Shown: positions 39,101-46,949 of the stretch, in pieces
Numbering within the stretch: the stretch's first letter is position 1
Layout: every line of letters begins with the position of its first letter
Assembly: GCF_019357415.1 (NCBI RefSeq)
Contig: NZ_CP048410.1
Span: 186,001-250,000, forward strand
Reading direction: 5' to 3'
Length of the DNA stretch: 64,000 nucleotides
From: Gramella sp. MT6
Lineage (GTDB): Bacteria > Bacteroidota > Bacteroidia > Flavobacteriales > Flavobacteriaceae
Translations under genes and position numbers: made by a program
The notes under the pieces: model-generated
Database searches by the model: none
What the model was told of the DNA's origin: nothing
What the model saw: only the letters and a program-made list of their open reading frames with translations

Positions 39101-39732
39101 CTAATTCAACAGACGGATTTGATCTGGGTTACGATGCTCCACTAATTGAAAATAACGTGGAAGACATGTATTGGTTGGTTGAGGACACAGAATTTGTGAT
39201 TCAGGCAGTTCCCGATTTTAACCTTGACCAGGTTTTAAAAATTGGGATCAAGATCGCAGAGCCAGGAGAATACACTATAAAAATTGATGAATTAGAGAAT
39301 ATTTATAAAGGTTTCGATGTTTATTTAAAAGATCTTACGACAGAAGAATATTTCAATATTTCCAAAGAACCGTTCTCAACAACTGCGGAAGAAATTGGAA
39401 ATTTCGATGACCTTTATGAAATAGTTTTCAGAAAACCTCTTACAGAAGAAGCAGAGAAAGAGACACCTGTTATCAATTTAGATGATTCAATTCTGGATTT
39501 ACAATACCTTAAAAAGACTGATGAAATTTCTCTTTTGAACCCAGACCTGATGCAGGTAGATTTTGTGGAACTCTATAGCCTTTCAGGGCAGAAGATCAAA
39601 ACCTTTGAAGAAATACCTACTAAAAAATTAGTCCTTCTAAGTATGGATCAAAACCTAAGTTCAGCAGTATATATTCTGAAAGTCTATTCTGGTGAAAAGA
39701 TTTATTCTAAGAAAGTAATTATTACAAAATAG
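33172..39732 (+). CDS. Giant T9SS-exported surface protein with HYR and SprB-like repeats
   Basis: A 2186-residue frame, paralogous at its C-terminus to the preceding giant. Order: signal peptide (1-~35); a SprB-like repeat (~38-117); four near-identical HYR domains of 79 residues (~120-436) and two diverged ones (~436-593); three SprB-type repeats (~594-820, each with a C-x-G-x-x-x-G start and A-G-x-Y-x-V-x-V-T-D end); PKD domain (~840-913); a cysteine-bearing block and a glycine-rich linker (~1036-1052); two more SprB-type repeats (~1072-1230); LamG (~1313-1467); conserved N-Y-N-Y-W-T-S-P block; and a T9SS type A sorting domain (LYSLSGQKIKTF, AVYILKVYS). SprB repeats occur in the Flavobacterium gliding adhesin, so a role in adhesion or motility is plausible but unproven. 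Confidence 0.88.
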   Translation: MYKTTFGPRIQYLLTFTLIFLTLSSWTSGNLFGQEISITVVSKTNASCPDVADGAISVSIAGGTPSYTIEWTGPDAYSKTGVEDISGLKAGTYTIQVTDQSDPVKTKSLNISIDDPDNTNPTITAPADVTAEVNSGNCTANNVDLGTPTTNDNCGVDTYSSDAPASFPLGETIVTWTVIDNVGNTSTATQKVTILDNTNPTITAPADVVADVNSGNCTATDVALGTPTTSDNCGVNTFSSDAPASFPLGETTVTWTVVDNAGNTAKATQKVTILDNTNPTITAPADVVADVNSGNCTATGVALGTPTTSDNCGVATVSSDAPASFPLGETTVTWAIIDNAGNTATATQKVTISDNTNPTITAPADVVADVNSGNCTATGVALGTPTTSDNCGVDTFSSDAPASFPLGETTVTWTVIDNAGNTATATQKVIISDNTKPVITAGENINATNDTGICEAGLSIAPATGTDNCSVSSPIGTRDDGLGLDEPYPVGITTITWTVTDANGNVADDVFQTVTVEDNEAPTPPVLENITWGCVYTAEAPVAVDNCSGEIIGTTTDPTTYSNAGTYSITWTFTDDSGNSSSTSQEITIDPVVVETNKVDVLCNGFATGEVEATATGGIAPLTYDWGSLGTGAKKTDLPAGTYTVTVTDANGCESDPISVTVEEPDTFVEITNIQTTSGCFGENNGTATVTAQGGIGNYTYLWDNGQTTQTATGLAPGNHSVTVTDENGCAKDRTFTVSQPTELKVTGFLTTETTSFGSSTGSATAQVTGGSPNYSFEWTGGPTGKKYTGQTAQELAAGTYTVTVTDKNGCTATGVVEVVDSLSANIIPISLCEGEDVIRTSTFSVDGGSAIGGTAPYTYSWDFGDYASPATGTGVGPIDVKYSQIGDKLITLTVTDAKGRTFTQQVIQFVGGCFADDCGSNDLGLDYYFIGDENQNPITNNEQCEQVDQKYIYINFPTQATRYSLQIELIYSIENLETGTINNYKVKDCFYEYEAIPLTAQTFPIEYNCGDQVKVEGVYLTFQNNIQRPCGTTATNGQGNGNDGGGGGNNPKCFSTNNESTVRSPLYAIAFANELLCNGAMNGTVTSRASGGSGNYSFELLDSSGTSVAGPQTSGIFEQLYGGTYFVKVTDTDSNDSFTSKGVTIEEPSDPLSLTIDSQTNVSCFGGSDGQATLSAEGGTPDYIYVWPDGQTTATATNLTAGEYNVRVIDANGCEVNSTVIIEEPEEIIPNAGPDQVLGCGFSSTQLNAEEDLDENGDPIPGKWTIVNGPSGGSFADDTNPKTTFIGSQGTYTLRWSVNCGKSDDVKVSFTSCSTLDFDGVDDHVNFGDNYGFNSGSFTFEAWIKPKSVDGVRTILSKRDYSNPSTGYELILENGVPKINGIGTTSFTDKNVSTNRWYHIALSFNGSTTNLYVDGILMGSQSGSSNPQITTAPFLLGAVFDSSSPNNPKDLFHGWMEEVRIWGKSLEKEDIRLLMNQKIVNNAGKVRGEIIPIDATGITWTDLKGYYRLQPGEITGGFTADRATDKVNGRLINITTTQETTAPLPYISAKNGIWFDKTSWKRPQVWDPPNSLGINNEKINWNIAVTSHTLQSNYKDITLLGLISESNSASKLDMQGSVNNETGNSLFISHYLKLNGVIDLNGESQLIQPENSILEESSSGYLDRDQQGTANSFNYNYWTSPVSLQGAANNSGFKVNEVLKDGTDPTSPKSLNFNYQYHWADGNYTGSKRISTYWLYTFGAPEDGFNGTADDYSEWHQFGETDLLPPGIGYSMKGTQGYVPLNNQQNYTFRGKPNNGDIKVNVGAGQNLLTGNPYPSAIDAFQFIDENAIENQDFNGSIYFWDHFGKEDTHYLEEYVGGYAVMNKSGAVIAASSIDSRINDNNAQGTKEPGQYIPVGQAFFISTIGVSSPNSITFRNQYRAFVPESTPDSHFHAQEDLKSKKEQEQNTYKKDSRYKIRLKFESPKGYHRQILVTADANSTDGFDLGYDAPLIENNVEDMYWLVEDTEFVIQAVPDFNLDQVLKIGIKIAEPGEYTIKIDELENIYKGFDVYLKDLTTEEYFNISKEPFSTTAEEIGNFDDLYEIVFRKPLTEEAEKETPVINLDDSILDLQYLKKTDEISLLNPDLMQVDFVELYSLSGQKIKTFEEIPTKKLVLLSMDQNLSSAVYILKVYSGEKIYSKKVIITK
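33531..34478 (+). repeat. Four tandem 237-bp repeats encoding HYR domains
   Basis: Unit starts fall at 33531, 33768, 34005 and 34242, exactly 237 bases (79 codons) apart. The units are nearly identical at the DNA level, for example in the P-A-S-F-P-L-G-E-T and N-S-G-N-C-T-A segments. The period is a multiple of three, so gain or loss of a unit keeps the frame. Open frames of 74-76 codons on the opposite strand inside each unit are shadows of the repeat. Confidence 0.95.
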
Positions 39733-39733
39733 G

Positions 39734-40369
39734 TTAACCTCTGTATTTCATAGGAAGATAAACCACCTTTTTTGTATCGAAGAAATCTTCTTCGTAAAAA
39801 TTAGAAAGCTCAAAGATTTCCGCGGTACGGTAATCTTTGAGTTCTTCTGATAGGTCACCTCCTTTTAAATAAAGGATTCCATTCTTTCTATCATGCTGGT
39901 TATCCTTGGCGATCTTTCCTTTAACCCATCGAACAAAAGTTGGCATAACGGCAACTGCCCTGCTCACGATAAAATCATAATTTCCGGAAAGCTCTTCCAC
40001 ACGCTGATTGAAGGTAGTTACATTTTCCAATCCCAAGCCTTCACTTACCTCCTCAACTACCTTAATCTTCTTACCAATAGAATCCACCAGATGAAAAGTA
40101 GATTCTGGAAATAATATAGCTAACGGAATTCCGGGAAAACCACCGCCGGTTCCAACATCCAGTATCTTTGAACCCGGTTTAAACTGCTGAACCTTTGCAA
40201 TCCCTAAAGAATGTAAAACATGTCTCAAATAGATCTCATCGATATCTTTTCTGGAAACCACATTGATCTTAAGATTCCAGTCTTTATAAAGTTCCTCCAG
40301 TTTCTCAAATTTTGAAATTTGATCTGCAGATAATTCCGGAAAGTATTTTCTAATTAATTCCAAAGCCAA
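39734..40369 (-). CDS. rsmG: 16S rRNA (guanine527-N7)-methyltransferase
   Basis: A 211-residue SAM-dependent methyltransferase modifying G527 of 16S rRNA. The SAM motif is ILDVGTGGGFPGIPLAI, followed by LVDSIGKKIKVV and the FDFIVSRAV-like acidic motif (YDFIVSRAV); the YLRHVLHSLG segment is also typical. Length is standard. It faces the second giant gene with a one-base gap between stop codons, and is divergent from the aminotransferase. Confidence 0.94.
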   Translation of the reverse strand: MALELIRKYFPELSADQISKFEKLEELYKDWNLKINVVSRKDIDEIYLRHVLHSLGIAKVQQFKPGSKILDVGTGGGFPGIPLAILFPESTFHLVDSIGKKIKVVEEVSEGLGLENVTTFNQRVEELSGNYDFIVSRAVAVMPTFVRWVKGKIAKDNQHDRKNGILYLKGGDLSEELKDYRTAEIFELSNFYEEDFFDTKKVVYLPMKYRG

Positions 40370-40443
40370 ATATTTTGTGCAAAAGTAGTTATTTTTTATT
40401 GCTATTTTTCTTTCAAATCTGAACAGCAGAAATTATAAAATTT

Positions 40444-40451
40444 TAACTTTG
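40444..40451 (+). promoter_or_regulatory. -7 promoter element before aminotransferase gene
   Basis: TAACTTTG is a perfect match to the Bacteroidota TAnnTTTG box and lies 73 bases before the ATG at 40525. No clear TTG box is seen upstream, so support is partial. Confidence 0.4.
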
Positions 40452-40524
40452 AAGCTGCCTCCAATAAAATTTGGAGACACGCGTAAAAAAAATCAGTTGC
40501 GTCATACATTAAAAAACTAACACC

Positions 40525-41712
40525 ATGCAGGAAAAATTATCAAATCGCATTAACTCAATGGCAACTTCTCAAACGCTAGCTATGGCAGCAAAAGCGCGTG
40601 AATTAAAAGCGGAAGGGAAGGATATTATTGGCCTAAGCCTGGGCGAACCCGATTTTAATACTCCAGATTTTATTAAAGAAGCGGCGATTACTGCTATTAA
40701 CGAAAATTATAACTCATACACTCCTGTTGATGGATATGTGGAATTAAAGGATGCCATCATCAATAAGTTTAAAAGAGATAACAATCTAACATACGACAGA
40801 TCTCAAATTGTAGTATCTACAGGTGCCAAGCAATCCCTGGCAAATGTGGCAATGGTAATCCTTAATCCTGGGGATGAAGTTCTATTACCCTGTCCTTATT
40901 GGGTTAGTTATGCTGAAATTGTAAAACTGGCAGAGGGTGTTCCGGTAGAAGTTCCAACTTCTGTAGAAACAGATTTCAAAATAACCCCGGAACAACTGGA
41001 AGCTGCAATTACTCCGAAAACTAAGATGATCTGGTATAGCTCTCCATGTAATCCTAGCGGAATGGTTTATAGCAAAGAAGAACTCAGAGCCCTTGCCGAT
41101 GTTTTAAAGAAATATCCTGACATTATAATTGTTAGCGATGAAATATACGAACATATCAATTTTGTTGGAGAACATGCTTCCATGGCAGAATTTGAAGATA
41201 TGTATGATCGCACAGTAACTGTGAACGGAGTTTCTAAAGCATTTGCCATGACCGGCTGGAGGATTGGTTATATCGGCGCTCCAACCTATATCGCCAGAGC
41301 TTGTAATAAGATGCAGGGACAAATCACTAGCGGTGCCAATTGTATTGCACAAAGAGCTGTGATTACTGCTCTTGAAGCACCAGTTAGCAAAATAAGTCAC
41401 ATGATAGATACTTTCAAGAGTCGAAGGAAATTGATCAATGACCTTTTAAATGAAATTGAAGGTTTTGTAACTACTGAGCCCGAAGGTGCATTCTATGTAT
41501 TTCCTAATGTTTCTTCTTTTTTCGGAAAAACGATCAAAGGCCATGAAATACTGAATGCAACAGATTTTAGTTTATTCCTATTGGAAGAAGCCAATGTTGC
41601 GACCGTTACAGGTGATGCTTTTGGAAATCCCGAATGTATTAGAATTTCCTATGCTGCAAGTGAAGACCAGATTACTGAAGCAATGAGCAGAATTAAGAAA
41701 GCACTTTCTTAG
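40525..41712 (+). CDS. Class I PLP-dependent aminotransferase (aspartate aminotransferase type)
   Basis: A 395-residue fold-type I aminotransferase of the Ib subgroup. Substrate and cofactor motifs: LSLGEPDFNTP, the S-T-G-A-K-Q-S phosphate-site loop, SPCNPSG, ISDEIYE-like VSDEIYEH, and the Schiff-base lysine Lys238 in NGVSKAFAMTGWRIGY. The C-terminal arginine lies in CIRISYA. Aspartate:2-oxoglutarate is the most likely pair; other amino donors cannot be excluded. Confidence 0.92.
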   Translation: MQEKLSNRINSMATSQTLAMAAKARELKAEGKDIIGLSLGEPDFNTPDFIKEAAITAINENYNSYTPVDGYVELKDAIINKFKRDNNLTYDRSQIVVSTGAKQSLANVAMVILNPGDEVLLPCPYWVSYAEIVKLAEGVPVEVPTSVETDFKITPEQLEAAITPKTKMIWYSSPCNPSGMVYSKEELRALADVLKKYPDIIIVSDEIYEHINFVGEHASMAEFEDMYDRTVTVNGVSKAFAMTGWRIGYIGAPTYIARACNKMQGQITSGANCIAQRAVITALEAPVSKISHMIDTFKSRRKLINDLLNEIEGFVTTEPEGAFYVFPNVSSFFGKTIKGHEILNATDFSLFLLEEANVATVTGDAFGNPECIRISYAASEDQITEAMSRIKKALS

Positions 41713-41736
41713 GTGAAATTTTTAAATAAATTGAAA

Positions 41737-41767
41737 TAAAAAAACCGGCTAATCGCCGGTTTTTTTT
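41737..41767. terminator. Bidirectional terminator between aminotransferase and trkH
   Basis: A 9-bp stem (AAAACCGGC / GCCGGTTTT) with a 5-nt loop is flanked by A-rich sequence on the left and T-rich on the right, so it can end transcripts from both strands. It overlaps the trkH stop codon. Confidence 0.88.
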
Positions 41768-43262
41768 ATCGATTTCTCCAGAAGAATGGAGTAAGGATTA
41801 TTAATACCGTGAATAGTTCAAGCCTACCTATCAACATTAAAAAGGTAGTCCACCATTTCCCAAAATCCGGTAGCATATCAAAATTATTAACCGGGCTAAG
41901 ACCGCCAAAAGCCGGACCTATATTCCCCAGAGATGATGCTGCACCACCAATGGCAGTTTCAAAATCAAGACCTAATGAAGCCAGAACTACCGCTCCAATA
42001 ATAAAGGATAGCATGTATAAGATGAAAAAACCTAGAATATTAAATACAATTTCCTTGCTGATAGACTTTCCATTGAACCTCACAGGTAAAATGGCATTTG
42101 GATGAAGGGTTCTTTTAAATTCGATAATTCCATTTTTGATCATAATAATATGACGCATCACCTTAACACCACCCGCAGTTGAACCTGCAGACCCCCCCAG
42201 GAAGAATAATCCAAAATAAAGTATCGTTAAAAATGGTGTCCACATAGTATAATCGGCAGATACGAATCCTGTGGTAGTAATTATAGTTAAAACCTGGAAT
42301 AAAGAATGACGAAAGGCACTTTCTCCCTCTCCCCAAACCATAGGGTGGTCTATTGAAGAAATGCTAACATCAGCTTGAAAATAAACTATAAGGGCAGAAA
42401 TCGCAGTAAAACCAGCAATAAAAATAATATACCATTTAAATTCATCATCGTGTAAAACCTTACTGATCTTACCTTTAAAAGCAAAATAGCTTAAGACAAA
42501 GTTACTTCCGGCCAGTAGCATGAAGATTATAACGATATACTGAATTATCGGGTTATTATTCCAGTACGCTAAACTGGCATTTTTCGTAGAAAATCCGCCT
42601 GTTGACAAGGTACTAAAGGCATGATTTATCGCATCAAAAAAGGTCATTCCCGCGGCCCAGAGTAAAATTGTTTCAGCCAAAGTATAGGAAACATATATAA
42701 GCCAAAGTCTTTTAGCTGTATCTCGAATTCTCGGCTTAAGTTTATCGGCACTTGGCCCCGGTGATTCCGCCGAAAAAAGTTGCATCCCCCCAATTCCTAA
42801 CAAAGGAAGTATAGCTATCGCCAATACAATGATCCCCATCCCTCCAATCCAGTGCGTAAGACTTCTCCAGAATAAAATACCCTTAGGTATAGATTCAATG
42901 TCATTTAAAATTGATGCCCCGGTAGTAGTATAACCAGACATGGTCTCAAAAAATGCATTGGTAAAACGGGGAATGGATTCACTTATTACATAAGGCAATG
43001 AGCCGCTCAAAGCCATAAAGATCCAACCAAATGTTACAATTATATATCCTTCACGTATCTTAACCTCCTTACTATGACCACGTGTAGTAAACATGAAAAG
43101 AGTACCTATAAACAGCGTAATTAGCGCAGCAGTGGATATCTCCAGGGTTACACCATCCTGATAATACCAACTTACGAGCGTTGCTAGTAGCATAAAGCCA
43201 CCATTGCAAAGCAGCAATAAGCCCATTACATGAAGAATTATTTGATAATTCAGTTTGGGCAT
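41766..43262 (-). CDS. trkH: Potassium uptake protein TrkH
   Basis: A 498-residue integral membrane K+ transporter subunit. Four pore-loop repeats with selectivity-filter-like segments are visible: MSGYTTTGAS, STLSTGGFSTK, ITTTGFVSADY and SSLGNIGPAFGG. It works with the cytosolic TrkA encoded immediately upstream; the two genes share a base at 43262, indicating translational coupling. Confidence 0.94.
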   Translation of the reverse strand: MPKLNYQIILHVMGLLLLCNGGFMLLATLVSWYYQDGVTLEISTAALITLFIGTLFMFTTRGHSKEVKIREGYIIVTFGWIFMALSGSLPYVISESIPRFTNAFFETMSGYTTTGASILNDIESIPKGILFWRSLTHWIGGMGIIVLAIAILPLLGIGGMQLFSAESPGPSADKLKPRIRDTAKRLWLIYVSYTLAETILLWAAGMTFFDAINHAFSTLSTGGFSTKNASLAYWNNNPIIQYIVIIFMLLAGSNFVLSYFAFKGKISKVLHDDEFKWYIIFIAGFTAISALIVYFQADVSISSIDHPMVWGEGESAFRHSLFQVLTIITTTGFVSADYTMWTPFLTILYFGLFFLGGSAGSTAGGVKVMRHIIMIKNGIIEFKRTLHPNAILPVRFNGKSISKEIVFNILGFFILYMLSFIIGAVVLASLGLDFETAIGGAASSLGNIGPAFGGLSPVNNFDMLPDFGKWWTTFLMLIGRLELFTVLIILTPFFWRNR

Positions 43263-44611
43263 TACAAGAAAAGTTTTTCTACTTTATTAATAGAACGAGG
43301 CAAACAACAAACTACTATTCTATCCCCAGGTTTTATAAGGAAATCCCCTAAAGCAATAAGCCCTTTACCATTTCTTATAATCCCACCTATAATGGCCGAT
43401 CTTGGAAAATCTAGATCTTTTATTTTTTTATCACTAACCTGAGATTTGGGCTTTACTATGAATTCGAGTAATTCAGCATTCATGTTATTCAGCTTGGTCA
43501 TTGCTACAACCTCACCTTTTCTCACATACCGGAATATATTATTAGCGGCTAGTAATTTTTTATTAATAAGTGTATCGATACCTATGGAGTGGCTTAACTG
43601 AAAATAATCCATATTTTCTACAAGCGAAATAGTTTTTTTAACGCTTTTAGATTTAGCAACCAGGCATGACATAATATTAGTCTCTGAATTTCCAGTAACT
43701 GCAATAAAAGCATCCATATCATGGATATTTTCTTCTTCCAGCAGTTCCACATTACGCCCGTCACCATTGATGATAAGGGTTTCAGGTAACTCATCGGCTA
43801 ACTCATAGGCCTTTTCACGGTCTTTTTCAACCAGCTTAACATTAAAATTATTCCGGCAAAGATCCTGGGCAGTTTTTCTTCCAATCTTACTTCCTCCAAG
43901 AATCATTACATTTTTAATATCCTGTTTGATCTTACCGGTAAGCTTATAGAGCTCCTCTACCCCATTCTTCAAGGTGACAAAATACACCTGATCTCCATCT
44001 TTAAACTGAGTATCACCTCTTGGTATTAAAGTATATTGGGTTCCAAAGCGCTGGATAGCAATCGGAACAAAATTGAGCTCGGGAAATATTTTCGCGGCCT
44101 CTTTTACTGTTTTTCCAACAAAAGTCGCGGTTCTGGAAAGACTAACACCAATCATAGTAAGTGCTCCTTCTTCAAATTCGTAACTATCATTAAAGGCAGA
44201 CTGATTCAGCAACAATTCAATTTCCCGGGAAGCTAGAGCTTCTGGAGAAATCAATTCATCAATACCAAATCGTGTGAAGCCAAGTTCTCCTTGATTTTCA
44301 AGAAATTCCGTATTAGAAATCCTTGCTATAGTCCTTTTAGCTCCAAGTTGTTTAGCCAATACACATACTGTAATATTCGTGGCCTCACTGGAGGTTACAC
44401 TAATTACCATATCTGTATATTTTACCTGAGCTTCTTTTAGAATTTTAATAGAACTCGCATCACCCTTGATCGTCCTAATATCCAAATGAGTATCTGCATA
44501 TGCAAGATTATCTCTATTGGGGTCAATTAGCGTGATATCCTGAGATTCAAAGGAAAGTAATTTAGCTAAATGAAATCCTACTTCACCTGCACCGGCGATA
44601 ATTATTTTCAT
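43262..44611 (-). CDS. trkA: Trk system potassium uptake protein TrkA
   Basis: A 449-residue regulatory subunit with two RCK modules. Each has a Rossmann NAD-binding loop (IIIAGAGEVGFHLAKLL near residue 2, and MILGGSKIGRKTA near residue 232) followed by a RCK_C domain. It gates TrkH by binding NAD(H)/nucleotides. First gene of the trkA-trkH pair. Confidence 0.95.
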   Translation of the reverse strand: MKIIIAGAGEVGFHLAKLLSFESQDITLIDPNRDNLAYADTHLDIRTIKGDASSIKILKEAQVKYTDMVISVTSSEATNITVCVLAKQLGAKRTIARISNTEFLENQGELGFTRFGIDELISPEALASREIELLLNQSAFNDSYEFEEGALTMIGVSLSRTATFVGKTVKEAAKIFPELNFVPIAIQRFGTQYTLIPRGDTQFKDGDQVYFVTLKNGVEELYKLTGKIKQDIKNVMILGGSKIGRKTAQDLCRNNFNVKLVEKDREKAYELADELPETLIINGDGRNVELLEEENIHDMDAFIAVTGNSETNIMSCLVAKSKSVKKTISLVENMDYFQLSHSIGIDTLINKKLLAANNIFRYVRKGEVVAMTKLNNMNAELLEFIVKPKSQVSDKKIKDLDFPRSAIIGGIIRNGKGLIALGDFLIKPGDRIVVCCLPRSINKVEKLFL

Positions 44612-44721
44612 ATATAAGCTTCAAATTGAGAAAGCAAAGTTAAGTTATTTTGGAGAAACGAAAAATCAGGGCGACAAAGATAAATATTTATTGAATGTCA
44701 ATGATTTTTAAGCATATCGGT

Positions 44722-44729
44722 TATCTTTG
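44722..44729 (+). promoter_or_regulatory. -7 promoter element for menG/ubiE-porT
   Basis: TATCTTTG fits TAnnTTTG exactly and lies 15 bases before the ATG at 44745, implying a very short leader. Confidence 0.5.
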
Positions 44730-44744
44730 ACCCAAATTTTCACT

Positions 44745-45473
44745 ATGAGTAAAAAGGTCAACCCTTATAAGGATTCCGAACTCACTAAAAAGAAACAGGT
44801 TGAACAAATGTTTGATAACATTTCCGGCAATTATGACGGTCTCAATCGTGTAATCTCATTAGGAACCGATGTAAAATGGAGGAAGAAAGTAGTTGCAGCG
44901 GTTAAAGCGACCAATCCAGAAAGTATACTGGATATCGCCACAGGTACCGGGGATTTAGCTATTCAAATGGTTAATACAGGTGCTACTCGTATCGTTGGTT
45001 TGGACCTTTCAGAGGGAATGCTGAATGTTGGCAGAAAAAAGATCGCGAAAAAAAACCTCGATTCTCGTATTGAGATGATTCAGGGCGATTCTGAAAATCT
45101 TCCTTTTGACGAAAATTCTTTTGATGCAATTACCGTTGCATTTGGAGTAAGAAATTTTGAAGATCTCGAAAAAGGCCTAGAGGAAATATATCGTGTTTTG
45201 AAACCCGGAGGTATTTTCGTAGTATTGGAGACCTCGGTACCTACCAAATTTCCCTACAAGCAAGGTTACCGTTTTTACTCAAATTTAATATTACCCACTA
45301 TTGGTAAGTTATTTTCGAAGGACAAAGATGCATATTCGTATTTAAGTGAAAGTGCAGCAAATTTTCCATATGGAAAAACCTTCAACAATATTTTAGACAA
45401 AATTGGGTTTATAGATGTAGTAGATTTACCACAAACATTTGGCGTATCAACGATATATACTGCCTCAAAGTAG
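44745..45473 (+). CDS. ubiE: Demethylmenaquinone/ubiquinone C-methyltransferase
   Basis: A 242-residue SAM-dependent methyltransferase of quinone synthesis; in Bacteroidota it should act on demethylmenaquinone (MenG function). SAM motif [14 protein letters not shown], post-motif GLDLSEGML, the [15 protein letters not shown] segment and RVLKPGG are present. I chose the ATG at 44745 because it follows the -7 box and gives the usual MSKKV start; a TTG six codons upstream falls within the promoter. Confidence 0.94.
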   Translation: MSKKVNPYKDSELTKKKQVEQMFDNISGNYDGLNRVISLGTDVKWRKKVVAAVKATNPESILDIATGTGDLAIQMVNTGATRIVGLDLSEGMLNVGRKKIAKKNLDSRIEMIQGDSENLPFDENSFDAITVAFGVRNFEDLEKGLEEIYRVLKPGGIFVVLETSVPTKFPYKQGYRFYSNLILPTIGKLFSKDKDAYSYLSESAANFPYGKTFNNILDKIGFIDVVDLPQTFGVSTIYTASK

Positions 45474-45477
45474 TAAT

Positions 45478-46185
45478 ATGAAGAAACTTTTTGTATTTGC
45501 CCTTATCTCCCTATGTATAAATACAGCCCAGGCTCAGATTTTTTCAGGAGAACGAGTGTTAAATCAGCAAAATTTTGATCAGCAACGTTGGTCCTGGGGA
45601 TATTTTCTCGGGTTTAACACTTATGATTTCAATTTTGACTATAAAAATTACAATCCCAGTCCAGTTACAGGTCAGGATTTCGCAGTAGAAACTCGTACAG
45701 GTTTCAATGTTGGATTGGTTGGAAATTTAAGGTTGAATAATAATTTTGATCTTCGACTAGAACCTGGAGTAAACTTTAATACAAGAGGGTTTCAGGCACT
45801 AAGAGCTGATGCTAATACTTACAGGGAAATAAGCTCTACTTATGTACACATCCCCCTTCTGGTGAAATTTAATGCAAACAGGCTTAACAACTTCAGACCA
45901 TTTGTTGTTGGTGGTGTTTCTACATCCATCAATTTAAGCAGTAATGAGGATAACCCGGACGATAATAGTGCTGGCCAATTTAGAATGACTACCAATAGCT
46001 ACTACTATGAAATAGGCTTCGGAATTGACCTTTATCTTTATTACTTTAAGCTTTCACCATCAATTCGCGGAGTTTTTGCTATAAATGATGAATTGGTTAG
46101 AGATGCTGACCCGAATAGTCTGTATACCGGGAATGTTGACAAAATGTCCTCCAGAGCTATCTTCATCAATTTTACTTTTCAATAG
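45478..46185 (+). CDS. porT: Type IX secretion protein PorT
   Basis: A 235-residue outer-membrane beta-barrel protein with a signal peptide (1-~19, ending AQAQ). The N-Q-Q-N-F-D-Q-Q-R-W-S-W-G-Y-F-L-G segment and repeated amphipathic strands match PorT, which is required for T9SS function. Its start is four bases after the ubiE stop (ATG at 45478). The ubiE-porT-methylase-tamL order is one I recall as common in Flavobacteriia. It overlaps the opposite-strand methylase by 14 bases. Confidence 0.85.
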   Translation: MKKLFVFALISLCINTAQAQIFSGERVLNQQNFDQQRWSWGYFLGFNTYDFNFDYKNYNPSPVTGQDFAVETRTGFNVGLVGNLRLNNNFDLRLEPGVNFNTRGFQALRADANTYREISSTYVHIPLLVKFNANRLNNFRPFVVGGVSTSINLSSNEDNPDDNSAGQFRMTTNSYYYEIGFGIDLYLYYFKLSPSIRGVFAINDELVRDADPNSLYTGNVDKMSSRAIFINFTFQ

Positions 46186-46912
46186 AAGACCCTCTTCGGA
46201 ATTCACTTAAAAGGATGGCAGTAGCCGTGGCTACATTCAGACTTTCAGTTTCCTGAATTCTTCCAAATTGTGGAATGCTGATCTTTTTTGAGAGTAGATC
46301 AATAATCTTATCTGAAATCCCATTTGCTTCATTTCCCATCACAAGAATAGCTGCATCTGGTAAATTGGCCTTATAAACATTTTCTCCTTCGAGCATAGTA
46401 CCCAAAACTGGAAGCTCAGGTTGTGCTGAAATGAATTCATCCAAATCCAGATATTGAATATTAACCCTGGTTAGAGAACCCATACTTGCCTGCACTACCT
46501 TAGGATTATAACAATCCACTGTGTCTCTGGAACATACCAAATTTTCTACGCCAAACCAATCACACAATCTTATAATAGTCCCTAAATTTCCCGGATCACG
46601 TACCCCATCTAAAGTCACTATTAATCCTTTTTGTCCTACCTGTTTAGGATTGGGAATTTTAAAGACTGCAAGTGCTTTTTGAGGAGTTTTAAGTGAACTT
46701 ATCTTTTTAAGATCTCGATCATCGATCAGTTCTAAATAATCATCCTTTAATCCAAAATTTTCTCCGGAAGAATAAATTGAAACTAGTTCAAATTCAGAAT
46801 TCAGGAATTCTCTAATCCCTTTGATCCCTTCTACTATAAAGAGTCCGTGAGAATTTCTATACTTTTTTTGAGAAAGGCTTTTTATTAACTTAATCTGGCT
46901 TTTGCTAAGCAT
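46172..46912 (-). CDS. TrmH/SpoU family RNA 2'-O-methyltransferase
   Basis: A SPOUT-class methyltransferase of about 246 residues, which forms the trefoil-knot fold and methylates a ribose in rRNA or tRNA. An N-terminal substrate-binding domain is followed by LDGVRDPGNLGTIIRLCDW (motif 1), VMGNEANGI (motif 2) and IPQFGRIQETESLNVATA (motif 3). I prefer the ATG at 46912 (MLSKSQIK); the ATG 24 bases further out lies in the promoter of tamL. The exact rRNA target is not predictable. Confidence 0.88.
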   Translation of the reverse strand: MLSKSQIKLIKSLSQKKYRNSHGLFIVEGIKGIREFLNSEFELVSIYSSGENFGLKDDYLELIDDRDLKKISSLKTPQKALAVFKIPNPKQVGQKGLIVTLDGVRDPGNLGTIIRLCDWFGVENLVCSRDTVDCYNPKVVQASMGSLTRVNIQYLDLDEFISAQPELPVLGTMLEGENVYKANLPDAAILVMGNEANGISDKIIDLLSKKISIPQFGRIQETESLNVATATAILLSEFRRGSSIEK

Positions 46913-46930
46913 TAAAAAAATGTATTTTTG
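46902..46930 (+). promoter_or_regulatory. Promoter of tamL
   Basis: TTG at 46902, an 18-base spacer, and TATTTTTG at 46923-46930, a near-ideal Bacteroidota promoter. It overlaps the start codon of the divergent methylase gene and lies 19 bases before the TTG start at 46950. Confidence 0.6.
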
Positions 46931-46949
46931 AGCCACTAAACAGTACTGT

